Shown piece by piece: positions 8,702-16,645 of a stretch of 64,000 nucleotides of DNA. The notes under the pieces are model-generated. The model was not told the DNA's origin and searched no databases. It saw only the letters and a program-made list of their open reading frames with translations. The translations under genes were made by a program, and so were the position numbers. Within the stretch, counting starts at the first letter, position 1. Each line of letters begins with the position of its first letter. The DNA is from Mesorhizobium sp. INR15. GTDB lineage: Bacteria > Pseudomonadota > Alphaproteobacteria > Rhizobiales > Rhizobiaceae. The DNA lies in NCBI RefSeq assembly GCF_015500075.1, contig NZ_CP045496.1, forward strand, positions 6,603,023 to 6,667,022, written 5' to 3'.

Positions 8702-9967
8702 TCACAGAGCCGGCAAATGAACCGAAAAGGCAGCGCCCTTGCCAACCTCCGACTTGATCGACAGCCGGGCATTGTGGCGCGTCAGGATATGCTTGACGAT
8801 CGACAGGCCAAGGCCCGTGCCCTTCTGGATCCTGCTGGTCTCGACATCGACGCGATAGAAGCGCTCGGTAATGCGCGGGATATGCTCTTCGGGAATGCCG
8901 GGACCGAAATCCCTGATGGTGACATCGATGGCCGGCTCGGATTCCGCATCGCCATGCGCGATCGACACCACGACGCGGCCGCCCGACTGGCCGTATTTGC
9001 AGGCATTCTCCAGGAGGTTTTCGAAGACCTGAAAGAGCTCGTCCCGGTCGCCCGGAACATCGAGCGGGCCAGCGGCGAAATCACGTTCGATGACGATGCT
9101 GTTCTCTCTAGCCAGCGGTCCCAGTGAATCGATGACACTGTCCACGGTCTGGCGAAGATCAACCTCCGTACCCGGCTTAAGATAAGGCTTCATCTCCAGC
9201 CGCGACAAGGACAGGAGATCGTCGATCAGGCGTGCCATACGCCCGGTCTGGCTTTGCATGATCTGCAGGAATTGCTCGCGGGCAGCTGGATCGTTGCGGG
9301 CAGGCCCGCGCAGCGTTTCGATGAAGCCCGATATCGAGGCGAGCGGCGTGCGCAATTCGTGGCTGGCGTTGGCGATAAAGTCCGCGCGCATGCGGTCGAT
9401 GCGACGCGCCTCGCTTTGGTCCTTGAACACCAGCACATAGAGATCGGTGCCATGGCCGACCGACGAGGCACTGACCCGATAGGCCCGCTCGACCGGCAGT
9501 TTTTCCATGTAGTCGGCAACATCCGAGGCGACGTTGCCGGACAGGACGCCGTCCAGCAGCGCCTGCATCTCCGGCGCCCGGAATTTCAGCGACAATGACA
9601 GACCGGGGGCGATGCCGCCAAAAGCGGCGAAGGCGGCGGCATTGGCATGAATAATGGTGCCGGTGCGGTCGAAGATGATCAGCGGATCGGCAACGGCCGC
9701 CGCAAGATATTCACCGGAGAGCCGCTGCAAACCAATGGCCTCGATTGTCGACGGATTCTCTGAGGCGTTGCGCTCTGTCCCGACCGGTAGTATCGCCGCC
9801 ACAGCCAGAACGACCAGCGCCGGCAAGAGGGCATAGGCGGAGATACCGGCAAAGACATAGGTGATGAGAACGGCGGCGACGCCGGCCGCAAGCAGCCAGC
9901 GGCCGTTCCACAGTCGGGCGGCAATGGTTTGCGCCATGCCCTTCTCATCCGAGCTCCCGTCCGCCAT
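8702..9967 (-). CDS. phoR: PhoR-like sensor histidine kinase
   Basis: A 421-residue membrane kinase. Two N-terminal membrane segments (about 24-44 and 46-62) enclose almost no periplasmic loop. A PAS-like domain (ADPLIIFDRTG) follows, then HisKA with phospho-acceptor His in ASHELRTPL (about residue 203) and an HATPase with N box (ENLLENACKYG), G1 (DFGPGIP) and G2 (GTGLGLSIV). The minimal periplasmic part and adjacent phoU support PhoR, which senses phosphate through Pst/PhoU. ATG 9967 is preferred over GTG 10009. It is divergent from ppk2. Confidence 0.85.
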   Translation of the reverse strand: MADGSSDEKGMAQTIAARLWNGRWLLAAGVAAVLITYVFAGISAYALLPALVVLAVAAILPVGTERNASENPSTIEAIGLQRLSGEYLAAAVADPLIIFDRTGTIIHANAAAFAAFGGIAPGLSLSLKFRAPEMQALLDGVLSGNVASDVADYMEKLPVERAYRVSASSVGHGTDLYVLVFKDQSEARRIDRMRADFIANASHELRTPLASISGFIETLRGPARNDPAAREQFLQIMQSQTGRMARLIDDLLSLSRLEMKPYLKPGTEVDLRQTVDSVIDSLGPLARENSIVIERDFAAGPLDVPGDRDELFQVFENLLENACKYGQSGGRVVVSIAHGDAESEPAIDVTIRDFGPGIPEEHIPRITERFYRVDVETSRIQKGTGLGLSIVKHILTRHNARLSIKSEVGKGAAFSVHLPAL

Positions 9968-10068
9968 TCGCGCCCTGCTTCCTCGCGCCTCGTATGAGAA
10001 ACTTCCCACTAGACCGGTATAGAGGCTCCCAATAGCATGAGTCCGGAAGCTGGAAAGGGTTCGTCTCG

Positions 10069-10977
10069 ATGAAAAAAACCAAGGAAACTCCCGCCGCGCC
10101 GACTTCGGGTCCGCTCAAGATCAGGATCGACGGCAAGGAGCGGGAGTTCGATATCGAGAACCCGACGCTGCCGGACTGGGTCGAGGAGCACAAGCTGACA
10201 TCAGGCGACTATCCCTACGACAAGAAAATGAAGAGCGACGAGTATGACGAGATGCTCGAGCGGTTGCAGATCGAACTGGTCAAGGCACAGGCATGGCTGC
10301 AATCGACCGGCAAGCGGGTGGTGGCGCTGTTCGAGGGCCGCGACGCCGCTGGCAAGGGCGGCACGATCTTCGTGCTGCGCCAATATCTGAATCCTCGTAC
10401 CGCACGCAACGTGGCGCTGACCAAGCCAACGCCGACCGAGGTTGGGCAATGGTATTTCCAGCGCTATGTGGCGCAGTTTCCGACGGCGGGCGAGTTCGTC
10501 ACCTTCGACCGCTCCTGGTACAACCGCGCCGGCGTCGAGCCGGTTATGGGTTTCTGCACGCCCGAGCAGCATGAGCAGTTTCTGGATGAGACCCCGCATT
10601 TCGAACGGATGATCTCCAACGAGGGCATCCACTTCTTCAAATTCTGGCTGAACATCGGCCAGGAAACGCAGCTCGAACGGTTTCACGATCGCCGCTACAG
10701 CCCGCTGAAAAGCTGGAAGTTCTCGCCGATCGACATCGCCGGCATCACCAAGTGGGACGATTATACCAAGGTCCGCGATGTCATGTTCGAGCGCACGCAC
10801 AAGGAGTTCGCGCCATGGATCATCGTGCGGGCCAATGACAAGCGACGGTCGCGGCTGGCCGTGATGCGGCGCATCCTCCTGTCTCTGCCCTATGATGGCC
10901 GCGATCTCGACGTCATCGGCAAGGAAGACAAGAAGATCATCGGCGAAGGGCCCTCTTTCCTGGGCAAACAGGGCTGA
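10069..10977 (+). CDS. ppk2: Polyphosphate kinase 2
   Basis: A 302-residue single-domain PPK2. Walker A is EGRDAAGKGG (residues 89-98), Walker B is FDRSWYNR (146-153), and the lid-region residues KFWLNIG and RFHDRRYSPLKSWKFS are typical. PPK2 enzymes phosphorylate nucleotides from polyphosphate or run in reverse; one-domain enzymes of this type act on NDP or NMP. Divergent placement next to phoR-phoU links phosphate sensing with polyphosphate use. I saw no convincing Pho box in the 101-bp shared intergenic region. Confidence 0.93.
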   Translation: MKKTKETPAAPTSGPLKIRIDGKEREFDIENPTLPDWVEEHKLTSGDYPYDKKMKSDEYDEMLERLQIELVKAQAWLQSTGKRVVALFEGRDAAGKGGTIFVLRQYLNPRTARNVALTKPTPTEVGQWYFQRYVAQFPTAGEFVTFDRSWYNRAGVEPVMGFCTPEQHEQFLDETPHFERMISNEGIHFFKFWLNIGQETQLERFHDRRYSPLKSWKFSPIDIAGITKWDDYTKVRDVMFERTHKEFAPWIIVRANDKRRSRLAVMRRILLSLPYDGRDLDVIGKEDKKIIGEGPSFLGKQG

Positions 10978-11029
10978 CGGTTTTCGCGCCGCACGGTCAG
11001 AGGTCGCGCGGCGCTTCCGCCAGATTTTC

Positions 11030-11779
11030 TCAAGCCGCCAGTCGGGCAATCCGCTGCAAACGGCGCAGTGTCGTGTCGTCCTGCAACGCCTGTTGGAACA
11101 GCGAAATCTCCTGGTCGATGCGATCGCATAGCTCGCCGGTATCTCCCTTGAGCAGCCTGCGTGTCTGCCGAAGGGCCGCGACCGGCTTCTTGGCAAGTTG
11201 CCTGGCCCTGGCAAGCGCGGCGTCCTCGACACTGCCCTCCGCCACGATCTCGCCGACGAGGCCAAGCGCGCGGGCGTCTTCGGCACCGAGCGTGTCGCCC
11301 AGGCAGAAGAAGCGAAAAGCGCCGGCGTAGCCGAGTTTGCGTGGCGCCAGGATGCTGGTCGCCGCGTCCGGCACCAGGCCAAAATCGACGAACGGCACCC
11401 GGAACGTGCTTTCGCTCGACGCAATTACCATGTCGCAATGAAACAGGATGGTGCAGCCAACACCGACCGCATCGCCGTCGACGCAGGCAAGGATTGGCTT
11501 TGGAAACGTCGCCAGCATGCGGAACATATCGGTGACGGCGGCGATCAGCCGCTGATGCTTGGCGGGGTCGAGGAATTCGGAGAAGTCGCCGCCAAGGCAG
11601 AAGCATCCAGCCAGGCCACGCAGCACGACGACGCGCACGTCATCGTCGATGGCCGCGGCATGAAACGTCTTGGCCAGGCTTTCATAGGCCCGCCTGTCGA
11701 GCACCGGGCGACCATCATCCGACGACACCGTGACGATCAGCGTGTGGTTGCGGAATTCACTTCTCGGCTGTGTGCTCAT
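11030..11779 (-). CDS. Crotonase-fold protein coupled to luxI (enoyl-CoA isomerase-like)
   Basis: A 249-residue crotonase-superfamily protein starting MSTQPRSEF, with GGAG 6 nt before ATG 11779. Oxyanion-hole segments are CFCLGGDFSEF and GDAVGVGCTI. The two glutamates of true hydratases are absent: the usual PE-x-x-x-G position reads VPFVDFG, and the second Glu is lost in GAFRFFCLG. An acidic residue survives in GLVPDAATS, where delta3,delta2-enoyl-CoA isomerases carry Glu. I infer a double-bond isomerase or related activity rather than hydration. It begins 14 bp after the luxI stop, so it is probably translated with the AHL synthase and may act on its acyl precursor. Confidence 0.8.
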   Translation of the reverse strand: MSTQPRSEFRNHTLIVTVSSDDGRPVLDRRAYESLAKTFHAAAIDDDVRVVVLRGLAGCFCLGGDFSEFLDPAKHQRLIAAVTDMFRMLATFPKPILACVDGDAVGVGCTILFHCDMVIASSESTFRVPFVDFGLVPDAATSILAPRKLGYAGAFRFFCLGDTLGAEDARALGLVGEIVAEGSVEDAALARARQLAKKPVAALRQTRRLLKGDTGELCDRIDQEISLFQQALQDDTTLRRLQRIARLAA

Positions 11780-11793
11780 GACCGTCTCCGATC

Positions 11794-12432
11794 TCACGAT
11801 GCCCGCCTTTGTCCGAGCATATCGGGATATCCTCTGGCCAGAACGGGCGCAAAATGATTACGGCGCGAACGCACCACGTCCAGCGTGTGCTCGTTGAAGG
11901 TGAGGAGTGTCGCGACGACCTGCTGATTGCCATAGGTGCGCTGATAGCCCAGCGGCGTTGCCAGGAAATGCAGCTGCAGGGCGCGCAACACCCACATTGG
12001 CTCGAACTCAATGATCACCTTGTCGACGCCGCGCTTCAGCCCCCACTCGACGAAGCCGGCAATCAGTTCGGTGCCGACGGTCGAGACGCCGCGACGGCCA
12101 TCGCGAAAACCGGGAGCCACCGCGTAACGGGTCAGTTCATAGATGCTCGGGCCGGATGGTGGCGTTCCTTCGGAAAGGTCGGTCAACACCTCGGTCAGTA
12201 GATGTGGCCGCGTGGTCGGCAGCATCCGCTGGTAACCCGCAACCTCGTTGCCCCTGATGACGATCTGATGCACCGCCTCATCGTGGTCGAACTGGTCGAC
12301 CTCGAGCCCGTCGGGGCGCCGAAGGTCCTCCCATCCCATTTCCTCGACAAATATCTTGTAGCGCAGCCGATGGACGGCCTCCCAAAGGTCGGGACGTTCC
12401 ATCAATTCCTGGGTTGTAAGGGCAAAAAGCAT
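11794..12432 (-). CDS. luxI: LuxI-family acyl-homoserine-lactone synthase
   Basis: A 212-residue AHL synthase of normal length. The invariant residues of the family are present: R24, F28 and W34 (LRYKIFVEEMGW), D46 and D49 (EVDQFDHD), R69 (YQRML), E99 and R102 (IYELTRYAV). It makes an acyl-homoserine lactone from S-adenosylmethionine and an acyl carrier; the acyl chain cannot be read from sequence. It lies downstream of a luxR gene on the same strand and is followed by a crotonase gene. The symbol is generic; the genus-specific name is not decided. Confidence 0.92.
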   Translation of the reverse strand: MLFALTTQELMERPDLWEAVHRLRYKIFVEEMGWEDLRRPDGLEVDQFDHDEAVHQIVIRGNEVAGYQRMLPTTRPHLLTEVLTDLSEGTPPSGPSIYELTRYAVAPGFRDGRRGVSTVGTELIAGFVEWGLKRGVDKVIIEFEPMWVLRALQLHFLATPLGYQRTYGNQQVVATLLTFNEHTLDVVRSRRNHFAPVLARGYPDMLGQRRAS

Positions 12433-12485
12433 CCGTCATCTCCTGCATTCAAGAGGAAGATACGGCCGGGCTTTTGCTAGGAAAT

Positions 12486-12499
12486 TACGCGATCACGTA
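12486..12499. promoter_or_regulatory. Candidate lux-box-like dyad upstream of luxI
   Basis: A 14-bp dyad TACGCGATCACGTA (12 of 14 positions symmetric) lies in the 97-bp luxR-luxI gap, 54-67 bp upstream of the luxI ATG. Position and symmetry fit an operator for the adjacent LuxR protein. It does not closely match a textbook lux box, so the call rests on context. Confidence 0.4.
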
Positions 12500-12529
12500 G
12501 GCAAAAAATTCTAGGCCGGCGCGGCCGAC

Positions 12530-13261
12530 CTAACTAATGTAGCCGCGCCTTATCGCTTCCGCGACCGCCTGAACCCGGTTGACGGCACCAAGTTTGCTCT
12601 TTGCGTTAAGAAGGTGTTTCTCGGAGGTGTGTTCCGAAATGCCGAGAATCTGAGAAATCTCCCATTCGGACTTGCCGACAGCCGCCCATTGCAGGCATTC
12701 GCGCTCGCGCGGCGTCAATTCGACATGATCGATGGTCTTGTTTGCCATCGTGTGGAGTTGCATGGCGCGTCCGACCGCATAGGTCGAGACAAGCGAGACC
12801 AGGCCGAACTCAGCCGCGGACAATTCAACCGCCTCGCCGCCAAGCGACACCATGACGATCTGTCCGTCGAGCGTGATCAATGGAAACGCCAGCCCGTCGC
12901 GCAGCTTGAATTCGCCAGCGTCGCCCATCACTTCGCCGCTGCTCTTGTTGACGCGCACGCCCTGGGCAGCTTCGCGCCACTGGAACGGTGCCTGCAACTG
13001 CTTCATATGGCTTACGACAGGGTCGTGATCGACGTAGTTGCGCGCGACATAGCGCTCCAGCCATTCACCTGGCCAGTCGCAGAGCAGCACGTGCTGCTTC
13101 TGGAGGCCGGTTGGCGTGCCTGGCTGCGGAACGGTACCCGCCATCAGCGCTGTCAGCCCGAAACCGGAAGTAATGCCAAGCAACTTCGCGCAGACCGCCG
13201 CCGCCGTGTCGGCATGCTGCAGCTGATCTATGTATTCAAGCGTACGATCAAACTGACCCAT
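12530..13261 (-). CDS. luxR: LuxR-family quorum-sensing regulator
   Basis: A 243-residue LuxR protein with an N-terminal autoinducer-binding domain (CDWPGEWLERYVARNYVDHDPVV, conserved W, Y, D, P; then PFQWREA) and a C-terminal GerE helix-turn-helix (LTPRERECLQW, EISQILGISEHTSEKHL). It should bind the AHL from the adjacent synthase. The start is uncertain: ATG 13261 (MGQFDRTLEY) has no good ribosome-binding site, whereas a strong GGGAGG sits before an out-of-frame ATG at 13278 (see findings). A longer in-frame opening to 13411 looks non-coding. Confidence 0.9.
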   Translation of the reverse strand: MGQFDRTLEYIDQLQHADTAAAVCAKLLGITSGFGLTALMAGTVPQPGTPTGLQKQHVLLCDWPGEWLERYVARNYVDHDPVVSHMKQLQAPFQWREAAQGVRVNKSSGEVMGDAGEFKLRDGLAFPLITLDGQIVMVSLGGEAVELSAAEFGLVSLVSTYAVGRAMQLHTMANKTIDHVELTPRERECLQWAAVGKSEWEISQILGISEHTSEKHLLNAKSKLGAVNRVQAVAEAIRRGYIS

Positions 13262-13521
13262 CGCAACATCAACCCCATGTTGCCTCCCAGCGTTGCAATC
13301 AATGGCCCGTGCCGATCCGCACTTTGCCACCAACCGCGGATTGCAAACTGCTCTCCTCCAGTTGTGATGCTCGACTTTGACCCCCATCAAAGCAACCACC
13401 GCCATTTGCAAACTCGCTAAAGCATATCTTGAAATCAGCGCGTTGAAATCAAAAAGCGTTGTGCCTGTGCCATTTTCGTACGAGAACCCTCTTTGCTGTC
13501 AGGGTCGGGCGGAGCTTGAGC

Positions 13522-14373
13522 GTGGTGTTTCTGCGAATATCGATCGCATTGCTTTCGGCGCTGTTCGGATTGCACGCAATCAGCGGTTTTGCGCGCGCGG
13601 CGGAACCGCAGGTTCCGATCCTGTGGGATGCCAAGGAGCGGCTGCCGAAGCCGGATCTCTCCGCGCTGCCACGGTTGAGATTCCTGACCACCACCGACTT
13701 TCCGCCCTTCAATTTCCTCGACAACTCGGGGCGGTTGTCCGGTTTCCACATCGATCTCGCCCGTGCCATCTGCGCCGAACTTGGCATTGTCGACAAATGC
13801 CAGATTCAGGCGCTGCCCTGGGGCGAATTGGACAGCGCGCTGCAGAAGGGTGAAGGCGAGGCGATCATCGCCGGCATTGCCGCAACGCCCGAGACGCGAT
13901 CGAAATACGCCTTCTCACGCGCCTATCTGCAGTTTCCGGCACGCTTCATCATGCCGAAGACCAAGGCTCTTGCCGAGCCGATCATCGACAAGCTGCGCAG
14001 CAAACGGGTCGGCGTGATCGCCAACTCATCGCATGAGCGGATGTTGCGTGACTATTTCGACGCCGTTCAGGTCGTGCCCTTTGACAGGCCGGAAGACCTC
14101 TATGCCGACCTCAAGACCGGCAAGATCGACGCTGCCTTCGGTGACGGCATGCGCTTCGCCTTCTGGCTGGGCGGCTCGGACGCGGCGGGCTGTTGCCGCT
14201 TTGCCGGCGGCCCCTATCTGGCGCCGGAATATCTGGGTTCAGGCATGACGATCGCCACCAAGGCGGACGATCCGGCGCTGGCTGCGGCCTTCGATTACGC
14301 GCTGCAGGAAATTTCCGTGAAAGGCACGTTCGCCGAGTTCTACCTGCGCTATTTCCCGGTCAGTTTTTTCTGA
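13522..14373 (+). CDS. Amino-acid-type ABC transporter periplasmic binding protein (SBP family 3)
   Basis: A 283-residue family 3 solute-binding protein. The N-terminus is a signal peptide (hydrophobic ISIALLSALFGLHAISGFA, then ARAAE). The mature part starts with RLRFLTTTDFPPFNFLD and GFHIDLARAI, the usual ligand-binding opening of polar-amino-acid binders. GTG 13522 is chosen because GGAG lies 7 nt upstream and the signal peptide then has a normal length. No permease or ATPase gene is adjacent, so it is an orphan here; its substrate is unknown. Its 3' end carries a 24-bp duplication that includes the stop codon. Confidence 0.8.
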   Translation: MVFLRISIALLSALFGLHAISGFARAAEPQVPILWDAKERLPKPDLSALPRLRFLTTTDFPPFNFLDNSGRLSGFHIDLARAICAELGIVDKCQIQALPWGELDSALQKGEGEAIIAGIAATPETRSKYAFSRAYLQFPARFIMPKTKALAEPIIDKLRSKRVGVIANSSHERMLRDYFDAVQVVPFDRPEDLYADLKTGKIDAAFGDGMRFAFWLGGSDAAGCCRFAGGPYLAPEYLGSGMTIATKADDPALAAAFDYALQEISVKGTFAEFYLRYFPVSFF

Positions 14374-14402
14374 TCCGGCCCGGTCAGTTTCTTCTGATCC
14401 GG
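14355..14402 (+). repeat. 24-bp tandem duplication spanning the stop codon
   Basis: Two adjacent 24-bp units (14355-14378 and 14379-14402) differ at one base. Each encodes PVSFF followed by TGA in the same frame. The first copy ends the binding-protein gene. The second would supply an in-frame backup stop after eight codons of read-through. Confidence 0.9.
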
Positions 14403-14411
14403 AAACAGCAG

Positions 14412-14825
14412 TTAAGTGAGCGTGCGCAGGCGCGCCTTCGCCGCGCGACCGATGGCGGCGACAGTCAGCGTATCAAGGTCGAGCTGGCGGCGGATGAGCT
14501 GCAGCACCCGCACCTCTTCCATGCGCATTTCGAGATCGACGGCCGCGACCTCGAAGGCGGCGGCATAGGCGGTGTCGCGCAGGCGTTCCGGCAATGCCTC
14601 GGCGACGCTCGCCAGCACACCTTCCAGACCATCCTTTTCATGCAGCATCTTCTGACAGGTCTGCGCGACGGCAATCAGGCGGCCCTGATTGAAGTCCTCG
14701 AACACAGGCCAGGAACGGACGACGTCGCCAATCCGCGCCAGTTCGACATCGGTCATGTCACGATCGGAGGCCGAGGTGATGACCATCAGGTGGATCAGCG
14801 CTTCGTGCGGCGTCGGCAAAGGCAT
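14412..14825 (-). CDS. TerB-like tellurite resistance domain protein
   Basis: A 137-residue all-helical protein resembling the TerB/DjlA-type family. Acidic patterns ASDRDMTDVEL near residue 20-28 and YAAAFEVAAVDLEMRMEEVRVLQLI in the second half match the two metal-contacting halves of TerB-like domains. Such proteins are widespread in Rhizobiales as single genes; their role is poorly defined and does not imply tellurite resistance by itself. There is no ter cluster nearby. It is convergent with the binding-protein gene and divergent from lysK. Confidence 0.75.
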   Translation of the reverse strand: MPLPTPHEALIHLMVITSASDRDMTDVELARIGDVVRSWPVFEDFNQGRLIAVAQTCQKMLHEKDGLEGVLASVAEALPERLRDTAYAAAFEVAAVDLEMRMEEVRVLQLIRRQLDLDTLTVAAIGRAAKARLRTLT

Positions 14826-14998
14826 TCAAAACTCCTTGGGCTAGGCTCTAAAGCTAGGAAGACGCCATCGGAGCCGCAAGGAAAAAGCGCCGCGCTCGTT
14901 GACGCTCCGGTCAGGCGCGCATAGAGACCGGTTGAAAATCCACACTTGCGGCTGTCCGGCGAACGATCTTGGCCGGCGAATAATTTGGAAAACAAGAC

Positions 14999-16645
14999 AT
15001 GGCGGGATCAAACATCATCGATCTCAATCCCGAGCTGCTGGCGGCCGCGACCGAAAGCAAGGCGTGGCCGTTCGAGGAAGCCAAAAAGATCATCGAGCGC
15101 TACAAAGGCACGGACTTTCCCGAGACCGTATTGTTCGAGACCGGATACGGTCCGTCCGGCTTGCCGCATATCGGCACATTTGGCGAGGTGGCGCGCACCA
15201 CGATGGTGCGCCATGCTTTCCGCGTGCTGACCGGCGACAAGGTCAAGACCAAGCTGCTGTGCTTCTCCGACGACATGGACGGCATGCGCAAGATTCCCGA
15301 CAATGTTCCGGATCGCGCGGCACTCGAGCCCTATCTGCACAAGCCGCTGTCGGCGGTGCCTAATCCCTTTGGCGGCGACTATGCGAGCTTCGGGGACCAC
15401 AACAACGCGATGCTTTGCCGCTTCCTTGACACGTTCGGCTTCGACTACGAGTTCGCCAGCGCGACGCAGTATTACAAGGCGGGCCGTTTCGACGCGATGC
15501 TGCTGCGCACCGCCGAACGCTTCGATCAGATCATGGCGGTGATGCTGCCGACGCTCGGCCCGGAGCGCCAGGCGACCTACAGCCCGTTCCTGCCGATTTC
15601 GCCAAAGAGCGGCCGCGTGCTCTACGTCCCGATGAAGCATGTCGACGCCAAGGCCGGCACCATCACCTTCGACGATGAGGGTACGGAAACCACGCTGTCC
15701 GTGACGGGCGGCAAGGTGAAGCTGCAGTGGAAGCCGGATTTTGGCATGCGCTGGGCAGCGCTCGGCGTCGATTTCGAAATGTTCGGCAAGGACCACCAGA
15801 CCAATGCGGTGGTCTACGACCGCATCTGCAACATTCTGGGCGGGCGGGCGCCGGAGCATTTCGTCTATGAGCTGTTCCTGGACGAGAACGGCCAGAAGAT
15901 CTCGAAGTCGAAAGGCAATGGCCTGACCATCGACCAATGGCTGACCTATGCGCCGACCGAAAGCCTTGGGCTCTACATGTACCAGCGGCCACGGCAGGCC
16001 AAGAAGCTCTATTTCGATGTCATTCCGAGAGCAGTGGACGAGTATTACACCTTTCTCGCGGCCTATGTCAGGCAAGACTGGAAGGAGCGGCTGGGCAACC
16101 CGGTCTGGCACATGCATGACGGCAACCCGCCCGTGGTCGATATGCCGGTGCCGTTCTCGCTTCTGCTCAATCTGGTCAGTGCGTCCAACGCGCAGAACAA
16201 GGATGTGCTGTGGGGCTTCATCTCGCGCCATGCGCCTGGAGTGACGCCAAAGACGCATCCCGAGCTCGACCAGTTGGTCGGCCACGCAATCCGCTACTTC
16301 GACGATTTCGTGAAGCCGGCGAAAACCTTCCGGCCGGCCGACGATGTCGAGCGCGAGGCGCTGGATGCGCTCGAAAAGGCGCTCGGCGAGCTCCCGGCTG
16401 GCGCCAACGGCGAAGCGATCCAGAACACCTCGCTCAACGTGGCACGCAGGATCGAGCGTTACCAGGATCATTCCAAGCAAAGCCCGGAGGGCGGGCCCGG
16501 TGTGTCGGGCGCCTTCTTCCAGATGATCTATCAGGTGCTGATCGGCCAGGAGCGCGGACCGCGCTTTGGTTCGTTCGCCGCGCTTTACGGCATCGCCGAG
16601 ACACGGGCGCTCATTGCGCGGGCGCTGGCTGGTCAGCTGGCCTGA
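14999..16645 (+). CDS. lysK: Class I lysyl-tRNA synthetase
   Basis: A 548-residue class I LysRS, the archaeal-type enzyme that replaces class II LysS in most alphaproteobacteria. The HIGH-like motif is GLPHIGT (about residues 54-60) and the KMSKS-like motif is KISKSKG (about 300-306). The protein starts MAGSNIIDL, and its length matches bacterial LysK. It charges tRNA-Lys and is expected to be essential if no lysS exists in the genome. The last 35 bp overlap the 3' end of the convergent gene. Confidence 0.95.
   Translation: MAGSNIIDLNPELLAAATESKAWPFEEAKKIIERYKGTDFPETVLFETGYGPSGLPHIGTFGEVARTTMVRHAFRVLTGDKVKTKLLCFSDDMDGMRKIPDNVPDRAALEPYLHKPLSAVPNPFGGDYASFGDHNNAMLCRFLDTFGFDYEFASATQYYKAGRFDAMLLRTAERFDQIMAVMLPTLGPERQATYSPFLPISPKSGRVLYVPMKHVDAKAGTITFDDEGTETTLSVTGGKVKLQWKPDFGMRWAALGVDFEMFGKDHQTNAVVYDRICNILGGRAPEHFVYELFLDENGQKISKSKGNGLTIDQWLTYAPTESLGLYMYQRPRQAKKLYFDVIPRAVDEYYTFLAAYVRQDWKERLGNPVWHMHDGNPPVVDMPVPFSLLLNLVSASNAQNKDVLWGFISRHAPGVTPKTHPELDQLVGHAIRYFDDFVKPAKTFRPADDVEREALDALEKALGELPAGANGEAIQNTSLNVARRIERYQDHSKQSPEGGPGVSGAFFQMIYQVLIGQERGPRFGSFAALYGIAETRALIARALAGQLA

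Noticed and set aside
9968..10068. Pho box between phoR and ppk2
   Set aside because: I looked for paired CTGTCAT-like repeats and found none in the 101-bp gap.
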